A stretch of 64,000 bases of DNA, taken from assembly GCF_000317145.1 (NCBI RefSeq), contig NC_019697.1, positions 2,762,385 through 2,826,384 of the forward strand. The letters run 5' to 3'. This DNA is from Chamaesiphon minutus PCC 6605 (GTDB taxonomy: Bacteria > Cyanobacteriota > Cyanobacteriia > Cyanobacteriales > Chamaesiphonaceae). A model generated the notes under the pieces. The model was given only the letters and a program-made list of their open reading frames with translations. It was not told the DNA's origin and did not search any database. Below are positions 25,526-33,731 of the stretch, one piece after another. Made by a program: the position numbers and the translations under genes. Each line of letters begins with the position of its first letter. Within the stretch, counting starts at the first letter, position 1.

Positions 25526-25912
25526 ATAAGTGTGAGAATTTTGAGCTACTGAGACAAATCTTAATATAACACTAGTTCAATTTTGATGATGGTACGGTCG
25601 AAGTGAGATCGGGATTAAGATGGCGATGGGGAAAAATAGAGATATGAGTTGCTCGTCTTAACTGAAATACTTGCTATTTTGTGTCTATTTATATGTTACA
25701 AAGATATCAAAACAACTATGATTTACACCCATTCTCAATCGTGGGGGTAAAGGGTTGGAAGGCATTTAGATTGAGTTAGATCGAATTTAATTGTTGTGAA
25801 ATTTATACTTTTTACAACTAAGCAATAGAAATATCAGACAGTCGCGATCGAACGATCTCCTCTTGTTCTATCAATGCTCATTGCTAAAGCTGGAGTTGTC
25901 CCATCATTTTTT
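25526..25912. other. Gene-free region upstream of the small gene
   Basis: 387 bases, AT-rich, without a convincing gene or palindrome. The right part is the downstream flank of proB. Confidence 0.5.
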
Positions 25913-27019
25913 CTAGCTCAACACCAAATTATCGCGATGCACGACTGTTTCTTCGCCTAGATAGCCGAGTAGATCGATAATATCAGTCGATCGATGTCCC
26001 TGAATCCGATCGAGTTCGCTGCTACTGTAATTAACAATCCCCCGTGCGATTTCTTTGCCCGATGCATCGCAAAGTTGAACTGCATCTGTCGCCTCAAACT
26101 CACCTTCAATCCGCGCGATCCCAGCGGGTAATAGAGATTTACCACCAGTACTAATTGCCGCCACCGCACCAGCATCCAAATAAATTTTACCTACGGCAAT
26201 TAACCCATGTGCGATCCAGCGTTTCCTGGCATTCGCGGCGCGCAATTGTGGGGTAAATTGAGTTCCCAGCGGTTCGCCGTGGAGAATCCGCTCGATATAC
26301 TGCGGAAATTGCCCGTGGGTGATTGCCGTTTTGACACCCGCGCCAGTTGCAATCGCAGCGGCGGCTATTTTAGTCTCCATACCCCCCGTTCCCCATTCCG
26401 AACCCTTTCCCCCTGTTTGGACTTGCAAAGCTGTTAAATCCTCGATTCGATCGATCTGGAAAATCGGTTGGGCGTCGGGAAATTTACGGGGGTCGGCGGA
26501 GTATAACCTATCTACATCCGTGAGTAAAAATAACCAGTCAGCGTCGATGAGGCTGGCTACCCGCGCCGAGAGGGTATCGTTATCGCCAAATTTTAACTCG
26601 TCTACGGCGACGGTATCGTTTTCATTAACGATCGGCATTACGCCGAGGCGGAATAGCTCTTGGAAAGTATTGTAAGCATTGATATAACTGCTGCGCCTGT
26701 CGAGATCTCCCCGCGTGAGCAGGATTTGGGCGACTGGCTGCTGGTGCTCGCGAAACAAATCATCATATACCCGCATGATAATCCCTTGTCCTACGGCAGC
26801 GGCAGCTTGTTTGAGGGCGATTGTTTTCGGACGTTCGGTCATGCCCAGCCGCGCCGCGCCAACTCCAACCGCACCCGAAGATACTAAAACAATTTGATAT
26901 CCTTGGGCGCGGAGATCGACGATCGTCTCGATTAAAGCCGCGATTGTTGCTAATGCCAATCTCCCGTCACTACGAGTCAGACTCGACGTACCAACTTTTA
27001 TTACTAAGGTGTCAGACAT
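25913..27019 (-). CDS. proB: Glutamate 5-kinase
   Basis: First enzyme of proline synthesis: phosphorylates glutamate to gamma-glutamyl phosphate. It has 368 residues: an amino-acid kinase domain (about 1-255) and a C-terminal PUA domain. [11 protein letters not shown] at the N-terminus, [49 protein letters not shown] and [15 protein letters not shown] are all signature segments. The PUA part begins near residue 275 ([19 protein letters not shown]). The gene stands alone; a palindrome at 27113-27153 separates it from yqeG upstream. Confidence 0.96.
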   Translation of the reverse strand: MSDTLVIKVGTSSLTRSDGRLALATIAALIETIVDLRAQGYQIVLVSSGAVGVGAARLGMTERPKTIALKQAAAAVGQGIIMRVYDDLFREHQQPVAQILLTRGDLDRRSSYINAYNTFQELFRLGVMPIVNENDTVAVDELKFGDNDTLSARVASLIDADWLFLLTDVDRLYSADPRKFPDAQPIFQIDRIEDLTALQVQTGGKGSEWGTGGMETKIAAAAIATGAGVKTAITHGQFPQYIERILHGEPLGTQFTPQLRAANARKRWIAHGLIAVGKIYLDAGAVAAISTGGKSLLPAGIARIEGEFEATDAVQLCDASGKEIARGIVNYSSSELDRIQGHRSTDIIDLLGYLGEETVVHRDNLVLS

Positions 27020-27112
27020 AGCGGGGATCGGGGCATAATAAGTAGGGATCGAGGCATTCGCTAATGGAGCGAGGATATCTAGTAATGATTGAAAAACAGG
27101 GTCTAAAAAGTT

Positions 27113-27153
27113 TCAGAGCGTCAACTACCTATCGGTGGCAGCTAACGCTCTGA
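27113..27153. terminator. Stem-loop between yqeG and proB
   Basis: TCAGAGCGT (27113-27121) pairs with ACGCTCTGA (27145-27153). On the minus strand it is followed by AACTTTTTAG, so it can end the yqeG transcript. A T run also follows on the plus strand. Confidence 0.65.
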
Positions 27154-27307
27154 GAGTTTTTGGGTTTTATATTATGTTTAGAGTCTTTATCTTGGCTGAC
27201 TCCATTTGCAATAAAACTATGATGCCAGATATTTTTGAGCATCCCCAGTTTCTTAATGATTTATTTATATTTCAACTTATTGAGCGATTATTATGTAATG
27301 TAAATAT

Positions 27308-27829
27308 TTATTTCTTCGCGGCCAAAGAAATTCCCAATGCTCTGGCGATCGCGAACTCGACGCTGCGGATCGCTTGAAAGCCGATGACCGATTCTTCATC
27401 GACAATCGGCTCGATCAAAATAGTAAACATCCCCAATCGATTGCCAGCTAAGACGTCTGTAAACAGCCGATCCCCGACCATCGCCACCTGGGAGGGATCG
27501 ATGCTCATGGCTGCTACTGCTTGACGGAGTTTGCGCCGCGATGGTTTGGCGGCACTATGAAAATAGGGTACGGATAAACTTTCGGCAATTGCCCCAATCC
27601 TGACCTGGCTGGGATTATTCGTCACTAGCCAGAGTGGGCCAATTTTTTTGATCTGTTCGACCCATCTAGTCAATTCCGGTCGCGCTAAATCGATCCCGAT
27701 CGGGACGATGGTATCATCGACATCTAATACTAAGCCTTTAATCTGATTTCGTTCCAGAATCTCTAAGGTTAAGTCTAAGACGGAACCGCCGAGAACTAAA
27801 TCAGGTTGGAGGAGGGGGAATAGGGTCAT
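27308..27829 (-). CDS. YqeG-family HAD-IIIA phosphatase
   Basis: A 173-residue HAD-superfamily phosphatase of the YqeG family. The start at 27829 (MTLFPLLQPDLVLGGSVLDL) matches family length. The frame stays open up to 27997, but that extension would be coded mostly by an octamer repeat (PRLLVSSSPRLPLSPSP) and is improbable. LVLDVDDTI carries the catalytic aspartates, LVTNN the motif II residue, and PSRRKLRQAV the motif III lysine, followed by MVGDRLFTDVLAGNRLG. The substrate is not established. Confidence 0.85.
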   Translation of the reverse strand: MTLFPLLQPDLVLGGSVLDLTLEILERNQIKGLVLDVDDTIVPIGIDLARPELTRWVEQIKKIGPLWLVTNNPSQVRIGAIAESLSVPYFHSAAKPSRRKLRQAVAAMSIDPSQVAMVGDRLFTDVLAGNRLGMFTILIEPIVDEESVIGFQAIRSVEFAIARALGISLAAKK

Positions 27830-27890
27830 GGGAGAGGGGGAGAGGGGGAGACGAGGAGACGAGGAGACGAGGAGACGGGGAGGGGGGGGA
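27830..27890. repeat. GAGACGAG-type octamer array directly before yqeG
   Basis: Repeats of GGGAGAGG and GACGAGGA lie directly upstream of the yqeG start codon, related to the array at 16787-16842. Confidence 0.85.
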
Positions 27891-28047
27891 TGGATAGTAC
27901 CGACAACCTCATCCTGTAAATCCTCTAATCCTATAAATCCTGATAAATAACGCTTTATTTTACGACCTAATGCCTCATAAAAATACTCCACAGACATAAT
28001 TGTCTATGGAGTGTGCGCGCACGATCGCGGATTTAGCTACCGATTAG

Positions 28048-29133
28048 TTATTTGTTACCAGCTTGACGTTGCCGACGGATTGCTTGGGTTGCGGCGACGT
28101 GCTCCGATAGGGTTTTGCTAAAGACGTGCGTACCGTCATATTTAGCGACAAAGAATAACAAATCGGTACTATCGGGATTGAGTACGGCTTTGAGACTGCC
28201 GATGCCCGGACTGGCGATCGGGCCAGGGGGAATTCCGGCATTCATGTAGGTATTATAGGGGTTGGGGCGTTTGACTTGGGCAAAAGTTAGGGGTCGATCG
28301 GCAGTTTGCTTGATGCCCAAACCATATTCTACGGTCGGATCGGATTCCAAGCGCATATTTTTGGCCAATCTAGTCGTAAATACACCCGCAATCTTCGACC
28401 GTTCTTCGGCAACTACGGCTTCTTTTTCGACAATGCTAGATAAACTCACCCATTGCAGGAGCGTAAGTTTATTCGTTGCTGCGGCTTTTTGGTACTCTGG
28501 TAGAGCTACCTGCTCGAATTGCTCGAGCATTTGGGTGACGACACCTTTGGGGGTAATTGTCTCAGCAGGTACTTGATAAGTTTCGGGAAATAGAAAGCCT
28601 TCTAAATGAGGCAAACCGTCGGGTAGCCAGGGAAACTTATCTTTGGGAATTTCTGTGGCAGCAGCTACAAAATCAGCCGCTTTGAATAAGCCTTGCTTTT
28701 CAAAGTATTCGCCCATCTGTTTAATGTTCCAACCCTCACGGATGGTAAACCCAGATTGGATCACTTTACCTTCCAAAATCTGGGCGGCGACTGCGGTTAG
28801 TGGTTGATTCGGCGATACTTCATAGGTACCCTTTTGGGGCGATCCTTTGCCTTGCCTAGCTTGCCAGTTTGTCCAAAGTTTCCAGGCTAATTGGGACTTA
28901 ATCGCACCTTTAGTTTCTAATTCTCGACCGATTGCTTGCGCCGATGCGCCGGGTTTGACTTGGATTTGGATACTTTGGGCATTTGGATCGCTAGAAGCGG
29001 GTGCCGTGACACTATTCCACCATAATGTACCACCAGCTATAAGTGCTAGCAAGGCGATGGGGGTTGAAATTAATAACCATTTCGGAGTAGTTTGGACTAG
29101 TTTCAATCGTAGTTCTCCAGTTCTAGATTTCAT
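28048..29133 (-). CDS. mltG: Endolytic transglycosylase MltG (YceG-like)
   Basis: Membrane-anchored enzyme that cleaves nascent peptidoglycan strands. From Met at 29133 (MKSRTGELRLKLVQ) it has 361 residues; a longer frame to 29223 would overlap the upstream gene by 101 bases. One membrane helix is at about residues 20-40, and a LysM-like region follows (IQIQVKPGASAQAIGRELE). The catalytic domain has SIVEKEAVVAEE with the catalytic Glu and the signature PNPYNTYMNAGIPPGPIASP. The start overlaps the end of the DUF3727 gene by 11 bases, so translation is probably coupled. Confidence 0.92.
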   Translation of the reverse strand: MKSRTGELRLKLVQTTPKWLLISTPIALLALIAGGTLWWNSVTAPASSDPNAQSIQIQVKPGASAQAIGRELETKGAIKSQLAWKLWTNWQARQGKGSPQKGTYEVSPNQPLTAVAAQILEGKVIQSGFTIREGWNIKQMGEYFEKQGLFKAADFVAAATEIPKDKFPWLPDGLPHLEGFLFPETYQVPAETITPKGVVTQMLEQFEQVALPEYQKAAATNKLTLLQWVSLSSIVEKEAVVAEERSKIAGVFTTRLAKNMRLESDPTVEYGLGIKQTADRPLTFAQVKRPNPYNTYMNAGIPPGPIASPGIGSLKAVLNPDSTDLLFFVAKYDGTHVFSKTLSEHVAATQAIRRQRQAGNK

Positions 29134-29692
29134 CCAAGAGCATGTCTTCGAGTCGAGGTTGGAGTTGTTCGGCTTCCGCTTCAGACAGCAGAGAAACGAC
29201 ACCCTTGTCATCAGATTTGCCAAAGAATAAGAGTGGATCTACTGGGGTACAAATTGCATACTCTTGTTCTTCGTTATAAAATCTGGCCAGAATTTGAAAT
29301 TCCTCTGGCTGTAATGTTTCGTCATCTTCATCGAGTTCGATCGTCACTACTTCTGTCGGATCGAGAGGTGGTAATTCACCAACTGCGCTGAGGGTAAAGG
29401 CAGTGCGTTTGAGGGTCAGATTTTGCTCGGAGAGTACTGCATGAGCATCGGCAAAGATCCGATCGATCTCTTCTTCTTCTTCCACGGAGACTAACTCCGT
29501 GACATCATCTTCTTCATCCCACGCAAAAATTTCAATTGGTGCATTTTCTGGTAGTAATAGCAAATAAACTTTGCTATCTAGTTCGAGTTCGCGTTCGATG
29601 TAACAAGGCAACTCGCGCCCTCCTTCATCGGTGAGGATAACTAACTCAGCATCATCGAAATCTTCAGACTGTGGTGATGAGGACATGTACAA
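29123..29692 (-). CDS. DUF3727 domain-containing protein
   Basis: A 189-residue acidic protein of the DUF3727 family. The N-terminal half (about residues 15-90; AELVILTDEGGRELPCYIER) resembles the DUF1292 fold. The second half holds the DUF3727 region with LKRTAFTLSAVGELP and LARFYNEEQEYAICTPVDPL. Its function is unknown. The family is found in cyanobacteria and plants, and in cyanobacterial genomes it often lies next to mltG. Met3 (29686) is an equally good start. Confidence 0.85.
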   Translation of the reverse strand: MYMSSSPQSEDFDDAELVILTDEGGRELPCYIERELELDSKVYLLLLPENAPIEIFAWDEEDDVTELVSVEEEEEIDRIFADAHAVLSEQNLTLKRTAFTLSAVGELPPLDPTEVVTIELDEDDETLQPEEFQILARFYNEEQEYAICTPVDPLLFFGKSDDKGVVSLLSEAEAEQLQPRLEDMLLDEI

Positions 29693-29948
29693 GAATTTTA
29701 AATTATAAATTGGTGGCTACTGTCTAGTTTCGATTTTAACGCTTGCTGCACGATCGGCAGATATACTAACTAAGACAATGAAAGCCAATCATTAGAATAC
29801 CATATCAGTGGCGATCGGTTGTCATCGCCAGCAGAGTCTGAGCTTAGTTGAATCGATCGACTGGACTTCCGATGGCAGTAAGGGGATCGAGAATATTCTA
29901 GATGAGAATAGCACTTAAAAAGATCGAATTTTTACTTTGATAACGGCT

Positions 29949-30572
29949 CTATTGAATGCTCGCGATCGCAAGGCGCAGCCAGTCTTCGATGTTTTGACTT
30001 TTGACCATTAAACTATCTTGACTAATTGCTTGTAATGCTTGACGAATTTCATCATTTGTATAGCCTAATGCTAACAATGTCATTTCAACTTCGGCTTGCA
30101 TTGTTGCATTTAAACTAGTTAGGGGTAGCGACTCGCTCAAACCTGAGTCTACCCGCCATTGTCCGAGTTTGCTACGCAATTCGAGGGCTAAACGTTCGGC
30201 GGTTTTTTTGCCGACGCCAGGAGCCGTAGACAGACGTTGAATATTACTAGTAACGATCGCCGCAACGGTATCGGCCAATCCGAGTTTATCTAATAAGGCG
30301 ATCGCCAAACTTGCCCCCACGCCACTGACACTGATTAGTTGTCGAAATAAATCTCGCTCGGCAGCCGAACTAAAACCATATAATGAGATCGCATCCTCGC
30401 GCACTTGCTGATGGGTAAACACCTGAATGTCACTATCGATCGCGACTGCTAAGGCCATGCTCTGCGGTACTTGCAATTCATACCCGATTTGGTTTACCTC
30501 TAACACCAAGATCGATCGATTGTTAGTCGGTGTCTGGATTTGAATGGCAGTGCCTTTGAGGTAGCTAATCAT
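29949..30572 (-). CDS. ruvA: Holliday junction branch-migration protein RuvA
   Basis: RuvA binds Holliday junctions and loads the RuvB helicase. 207 residues with three domains: an OB fold ([15 protein letters not shown]), two helix-hairpin-helix motifs ([15 protein letters not shown] and [20 protein letters not shown]), and the mobile C-terminal UBA-like domain ([16 protein letters not shown]). No ruvC is near; a RuvB C-terminal domain lies 12 kb away at 42806-43156. Upstream is a GGAT tetranucleotide array. Confidence 0.95.
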   Translation of the reverse strand: MISYLKGTAIQIQTPTNNRSILVLEVNQIGYELQVPQSMALAVAIDSDIQVFTHQQVREDAISLYGFSSAAERDLFRQLISVSGVGASLAIALLDKLGLADTVAAIVTSNIQRLSTAPGVGKKTAERLALELRSKLGQWRVDSGLSESLPLTSLNATMQAEVEMTLLALGYTNDEIRQALQAISQDSLMVKSQNIEDWLRLAIASIQ

Positions 30573-30593
30573 CTAGGGGAGTTGGACTTTGGG

Positions 30594-30643
30594 GGGATGG
30601 GTGGATGGATGGATGGATGGATGGATGGATGGGTGGATGGGTG
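30594..30643. repeat. Tetranucleotide array (GGAT)n
   Basis: About eleven tandem GGAT units, with some GGGT variants, just upstream of ruvA. Arrays of this type can change length by slippage. Confidence 0.93.
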
Positions 30644-30686
30644 AGAATAAGATCGTCCTGTAGTCGTTAACAAGGTAGCGTCGCTA

Positions 30687-30748
30687 CTCTCTACCTTCTA
30701 CCTTCTACCTAAAGCCTAAAGCCTAAAGCCTAAAGCCTAAAACCTAAG
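30687..30748. repeat. Heptanucleotide array (CCTAAAG and CTACCTT units)
   Basis: Two CTACCTT units, then about five CCTAAAG/CCTAAAA units end 14 bases before the ATG at 30762. Confidence 0.9.
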
Positions 30749-30761
30749 TAACCCCTCATCC

Positions 30762-31835
30762 ATGAAACATTATACAACCCTGGCTAATCCGCAAACATAT
30801 CAAAAAGCGATCGCATATCTCGATCGGTTAAAAGCTGGCGAAAAAGCTGGTGAATATTTACATCATAAATTAAAAAATATCGCTCTCGATCTAGTCACAA
30901 TTCCAGAATTTATCGAGTTGCTGATGCAAACTAAGCGTCCGCAGATTTTCGCCGAATCGGCAGTATTTGGGAATGGAATCGATTGGAATCAAGCCGAACT
31001 TTCGATCTTAGGCGATCTGAGTATCGTTACGCCAGTTACTGTGTACGATAATGGCAAACATCGCCATCCCGACGTGCATGAATCGCCCTTTGCAGCGACG
31101 CTGATTTTCACTCCAGGCGCGCTCCTGCGAAATGATAATCAGATTACACCTGTAGACTGGGATGAAGTTACTACCAACGGAAAAATGAACTCGGAAGGGT
31201 ATTATCGACTCTACGAACGCAGATTGCTACCAGCATTTCTCTATATTAACGAGTTAGCTACACAACAGGGCAAAAAAGCTCTAATTACTATCCCTGGGAT
31301 GGGGTGCGGGCAATTTGCGGGGATATTTAGAGGACAATTGGGTACAGAGTTGAAACAGACATTAATTAATTTCTTACAGGCTCATGCTAGTAAGTTTTCG
31401 CAGATTCAGGCTGTTTATTACGATCCATATAGCGAATGCGATAACGATCGCATTGAAATCGAGGGCATTAGTTTATTCGTCCGACCTTTGTTGAAAGGAA
31501 ATACAAATAAACCTCAATTATGCTTGCCCCAAACCTATGCAGAAGATGGGGATAATTTTGACAATTGCGAACTGTTTAGTTTTGTCGCTTGGGACCATGT
31601 TTCCTGGCCTGGTAATGATTTTTATCTTAATGCTCGATCGACAGATGATGGCGTCAAAGCGGCGGCAACTAATGTGATGCAAGTCATGACTGGCATTGAG
31701 GGTACATACAATTCACAACTAGATCGCTACTGTCAGCCGCGAGAATATGAAACTTGGAAAGAAGTAGTCAGTAAAAATAAGATTCAGCTACATACTAATT
31801 ATAATTTAATTGTTTTGCCATCGACCGATCGATAG
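30762..31835 (+). CDS. Uncharacterised protein, possibly macro-domain-like
   Basis: A 357-residue soluble protein with no signal peptide. A central alpha/beta region shows FAATLIFTPGALLRNDNQIT and then ALITIPGMGCGQFAGIFRGQ, with LGTELKQTLINFLQAH after it; this glycine-rich pattern after a strand resembles macro-domain ADP-ribose-binding folds and proteins such as the Legionella effector MavL. Later conserved-looking parts are YYDPYSECDNDRIEIEGISL and SFVAWDHVSWPGNDFY with acidic and aromatic residues. The macro-domain call is an inference from pattern memory. The gene stands alone between repeats. Confidence 0.55.
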   Translation: MKHYTTLANPQTYQKAIAYLDRLKAGEKAGEYLHHKLKNIALDLVTIPEFIELLMQTKRPQIFAESAVFGNGIDWNQAELSILGDLSIVTPVTVYDNGKHRHPDVHESPFAATLIFTPGALLRNDNQITPVDWDEVTTNGKMNSEGYYRLYERRLLPAFLYINELATQQGKKALITIPGMGCGQFAGIFRGQLGTELKQTLINFLQAHASKFSQIQAVYYDPYSECDNDRIEIEGISLFVRPLLKGNTNKPQLCLPQTYAEDGDNFDNCELFSFVAWDHVSWPGNDFYLNARSTDDGVKAAATNVMQVMTGIEGTYNSQLDRYCQPREYETWKEVVSKNKIQLHTNYNLIVLPSTDR

Positions 31836-31896
31836 ATAAAACCGATCGCAGATATTTATATGGAAAGCTAGAGCGGGGAGCGGGGAGCGGGGCGTT

Positions 31897-31942
31897 GCGG
31901 CTCGCAGCCGGGAGGAAACCTCCCGGTTGTGTGCGTCAAGAC
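31897..31942 (+). repeat. Element B, copy 2 (46 bp)
   Basis: GCGGCTCGCAGCCGGGAGG, a 3-base loop, CCTCCCGG, then TTGTGTGCGTCAAGAC. The 8-bp inner stem CCGGGAGG/CCTCCCGG is at 31908-31926. It has the GCG start and CAAGAC end of the family. A GGGGAGC-type direct repeat precedes it. Confidence 0.78.
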
Positions 31943-31989
31943 AAGGAGAGTTGGCAAGAAATGGTAGGTTAATTGCTGCCGTCTCTTAC

Positions 31990-32029
31990 TAGGCTTTAGG
32001 TTTTAGGTTTTAGGTTTTAGGTTTTAGGC
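31990..32029. repeat. Heptanucleotide array (TTTTAGG)n
   Basis: About five units of TTTTAGG/CTTTAGG in plus-strand orientation, in the gap between convergent genes. Confidence 0.9.
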
Positions 32030-32077
32030 AGAAGGTATCGTCGCTACCTTGGTAATGAGTACAGGACAATCGCATTG

Positions 32078-32130
32078 TTACCCGTTACCCATTACCCATT
32101 ACCCATTCATTCCCATCCACCCATCCACTA
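32078..32130. repeat. Heptamer arrays (ACCCATT, CCATCCA) ending in a stop codon
   Basis: Four ACCCATT units and then CCATCCA units run into the stop codon of the binding-protein gene (CTA at 32128-32130, TAG on the minus strand). Confidence 0.85.
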
Positions 32131-33531
32131 ATTCCCTGTCGCTGCGGGTTTAGCACTTGGCTTAGTTTCAGATTTTGGTGCCGAACCAGCTCCAGCAATA
32201 TCTACTTTGTCGATGGTTTTGAGCGTACCATCGGGTTCTACTTGCCAGATATCGTAAGTACCAATGACGTCACCTTGAGCGTCGATATCGACGTTACCAC
32301 TGGCACCTTGATAGTTGATTTTTTTACCAGCTTTGAGCAGAGTAATCGCCTGACACAGATCGGAAACCTCTTCGCCAGAGCCGCCTGCAATCTCCCGAAT
32401 TTGGCTAGCAATGCCTTCGCCAGTATTGGTTTTAGCTGCTTGCGCCGCGAGCATGATTAGTGCCGCAGCATCCCAAGAGTGTTGAAGATAAGCAGTGAGG
32501 GGTTTTCCAGTTGCCGTCCACTTTTTATTAAAGTCCTCTAAAGCCTTGCCGTGCGCCCCAGGAACGGTACCGATCGACCCCGCGATGATGAATTTGCCAT
32601 CGGTTGATTTTCCGACTTGATCGGGGAATTTTGGCGAGTAGGCACCATCGGGGAGCATAATCGTTACATTTTTGCTCAAACCTTGCTCGTAAGCGGCTTT
32701 GAGGAGGATAGAACCAGTATCGGGATACACCAGTGCTGCTACAGCTTGGGGTTTGCCCTCAAAGGCGGCTTTTACTTCTGAATCGAAGGTGGTCCCTTTA
32801 GCGTCATAGCGGGTGGGTTTGGCTTCATTAGTGACGGTACCACCTAATTTTTTGAAGGAGGTAACGAATTGCTGTTCAAAGCCAACGCCATAATCATTAT
32901 TTATCGCGATCGTGGCGACTCGTTTGAACCCTCTCTTGATGGCTAGTTGCGCCATTGCTTGAGCTTGATAGGTATCTGGTGGGGCAGTTCGCGCCCAATA
33001 ACCTTGATATTCGCCTTTTTTGGCTCGCTCGGTAAAGACGGGACTGGTACTTCCAGGGGAGACTATCATCACTTTCTTTTGAACGGCGACATTAGCGGCT
33101 GCGGTAGAAATCCCACTCCCAAATGCACCGACGACACCCGCTACTTTATCCACTTCGGAAAGCTTGGTCATTGCCGCAGCTCCTGCACTCGGATCGCTTT
33201 GGTCATCTTCTGAGATTAACGTCACTGGTGCGCCGTTGATGCCACCACAACTATTGACGGTATCGACCGCCATTTTAACGGCGATCGGTAGCGGTTGCGC
33301 GATCGAAGCTAAGTCGCCCGTACTAGATAGTAAAGTCCCAATTTTTAAACCTTGACCGTCAGTGCTACCTGTGGTGGTCGTTCCACCCGTTCCACCCGTT
33401 CCTGGCGTTTTGGGGTCGGTGCAACTGGTAGTTAACAAGCCAGTAATGGCGGTCAATAATGCCATCGCTAAAGCTAGTTTTGGCTGGATGCGTCTGCGGG
33501 GGTTAGTTATCATATCAATCTCACTCTTCAC
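32128..33531 (-). CDS. ABC transporter substrate-binding lipoprotein (branched-chain/neutral amino-acid type)
   Basis: Periplasmic binding protein of the LivJ/LivK-like family, about 460 residues. The N-terminus has a lipoprotein signal: basic residues, a hydrophobic stretch and LLTTSC, with lipid attachment expected at the Cys. Met7 (33513) is an alternative start. The mature protein has the type I periplasmic fold: LKIGTLLSSTGDLASIAQPL, GVVGAFGSGISTAAANVAVQ, MIVSPGSTSPVF and VATIAINNDYGVGFEQQF. A tail rich in Ala, Pro and Lys follows. No permease genes are adjacent, as is frequent in cyanobacteria (NatB-like). Ligand is probably an amino acid, not proven. Confidence 0.85.
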   Translation of the reverse strand: MKSEIDMITNPRRRIQPKLALAMALLTAITGLLTTSCTDPKTPGTGGTGGTTTTGSTDGQGLKIGTLLSSTGDLASIAQPLPIAVKMAVDTVNSCGGINGAPVTLISEDDQSDPSAGAAAMTKLSEVDKVAGVVGAFGSGISTAAANVAVQKKVMIVSPGSTSPVFTERAKKGEYQGYWARTAPPDTYQAQAMAQLAIKRGFKRVATIAINNDYGVGFEQQFVTSFKKLGGTVTNEAKPTRYDAKGTTFDSEVKAAFEGKPQAVAALVYPDTGSILLKAAYEQGLSKNVTIMLPDGAYSPKFPDQVGKSTDGKFIIAGSIGTVPGAHGKALEDFNKKWTATGKPLTAYLQHSWDAAALIMLAAQAAKTNTGEGIASQIREIAGGSGEEVSDLCQAITLLKAGKKINYQGASGNVDIDAQGDVIGTYDIWQVEPDGTLKTIDKVDIAGAGSAPKSETKPSAKPAATGN

Positions 33532-33731
33532 ACATCAAAGGGCAATACCAACTCAATCAAGTCGGTGTCAACCATATGCCGTTGATGGTATCACTTTTAA
33601 CGGATATTCGATAATAGTGTTTTGAGTAAGGAGCAATGAGTCGGGAGTTTCGGGCGATATAATGTGTCGATCGAAACAAAAAAATCATATCTAACATCAG
33701 CAACACCCTATTTGAATTTAAAAGTGCAATC

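Noticed and set aside
27135..27377. 80-codon plus-strand frame
   Set aside because: Overlaps the yqeG 3' end and a hairpin; composition is not convincing.
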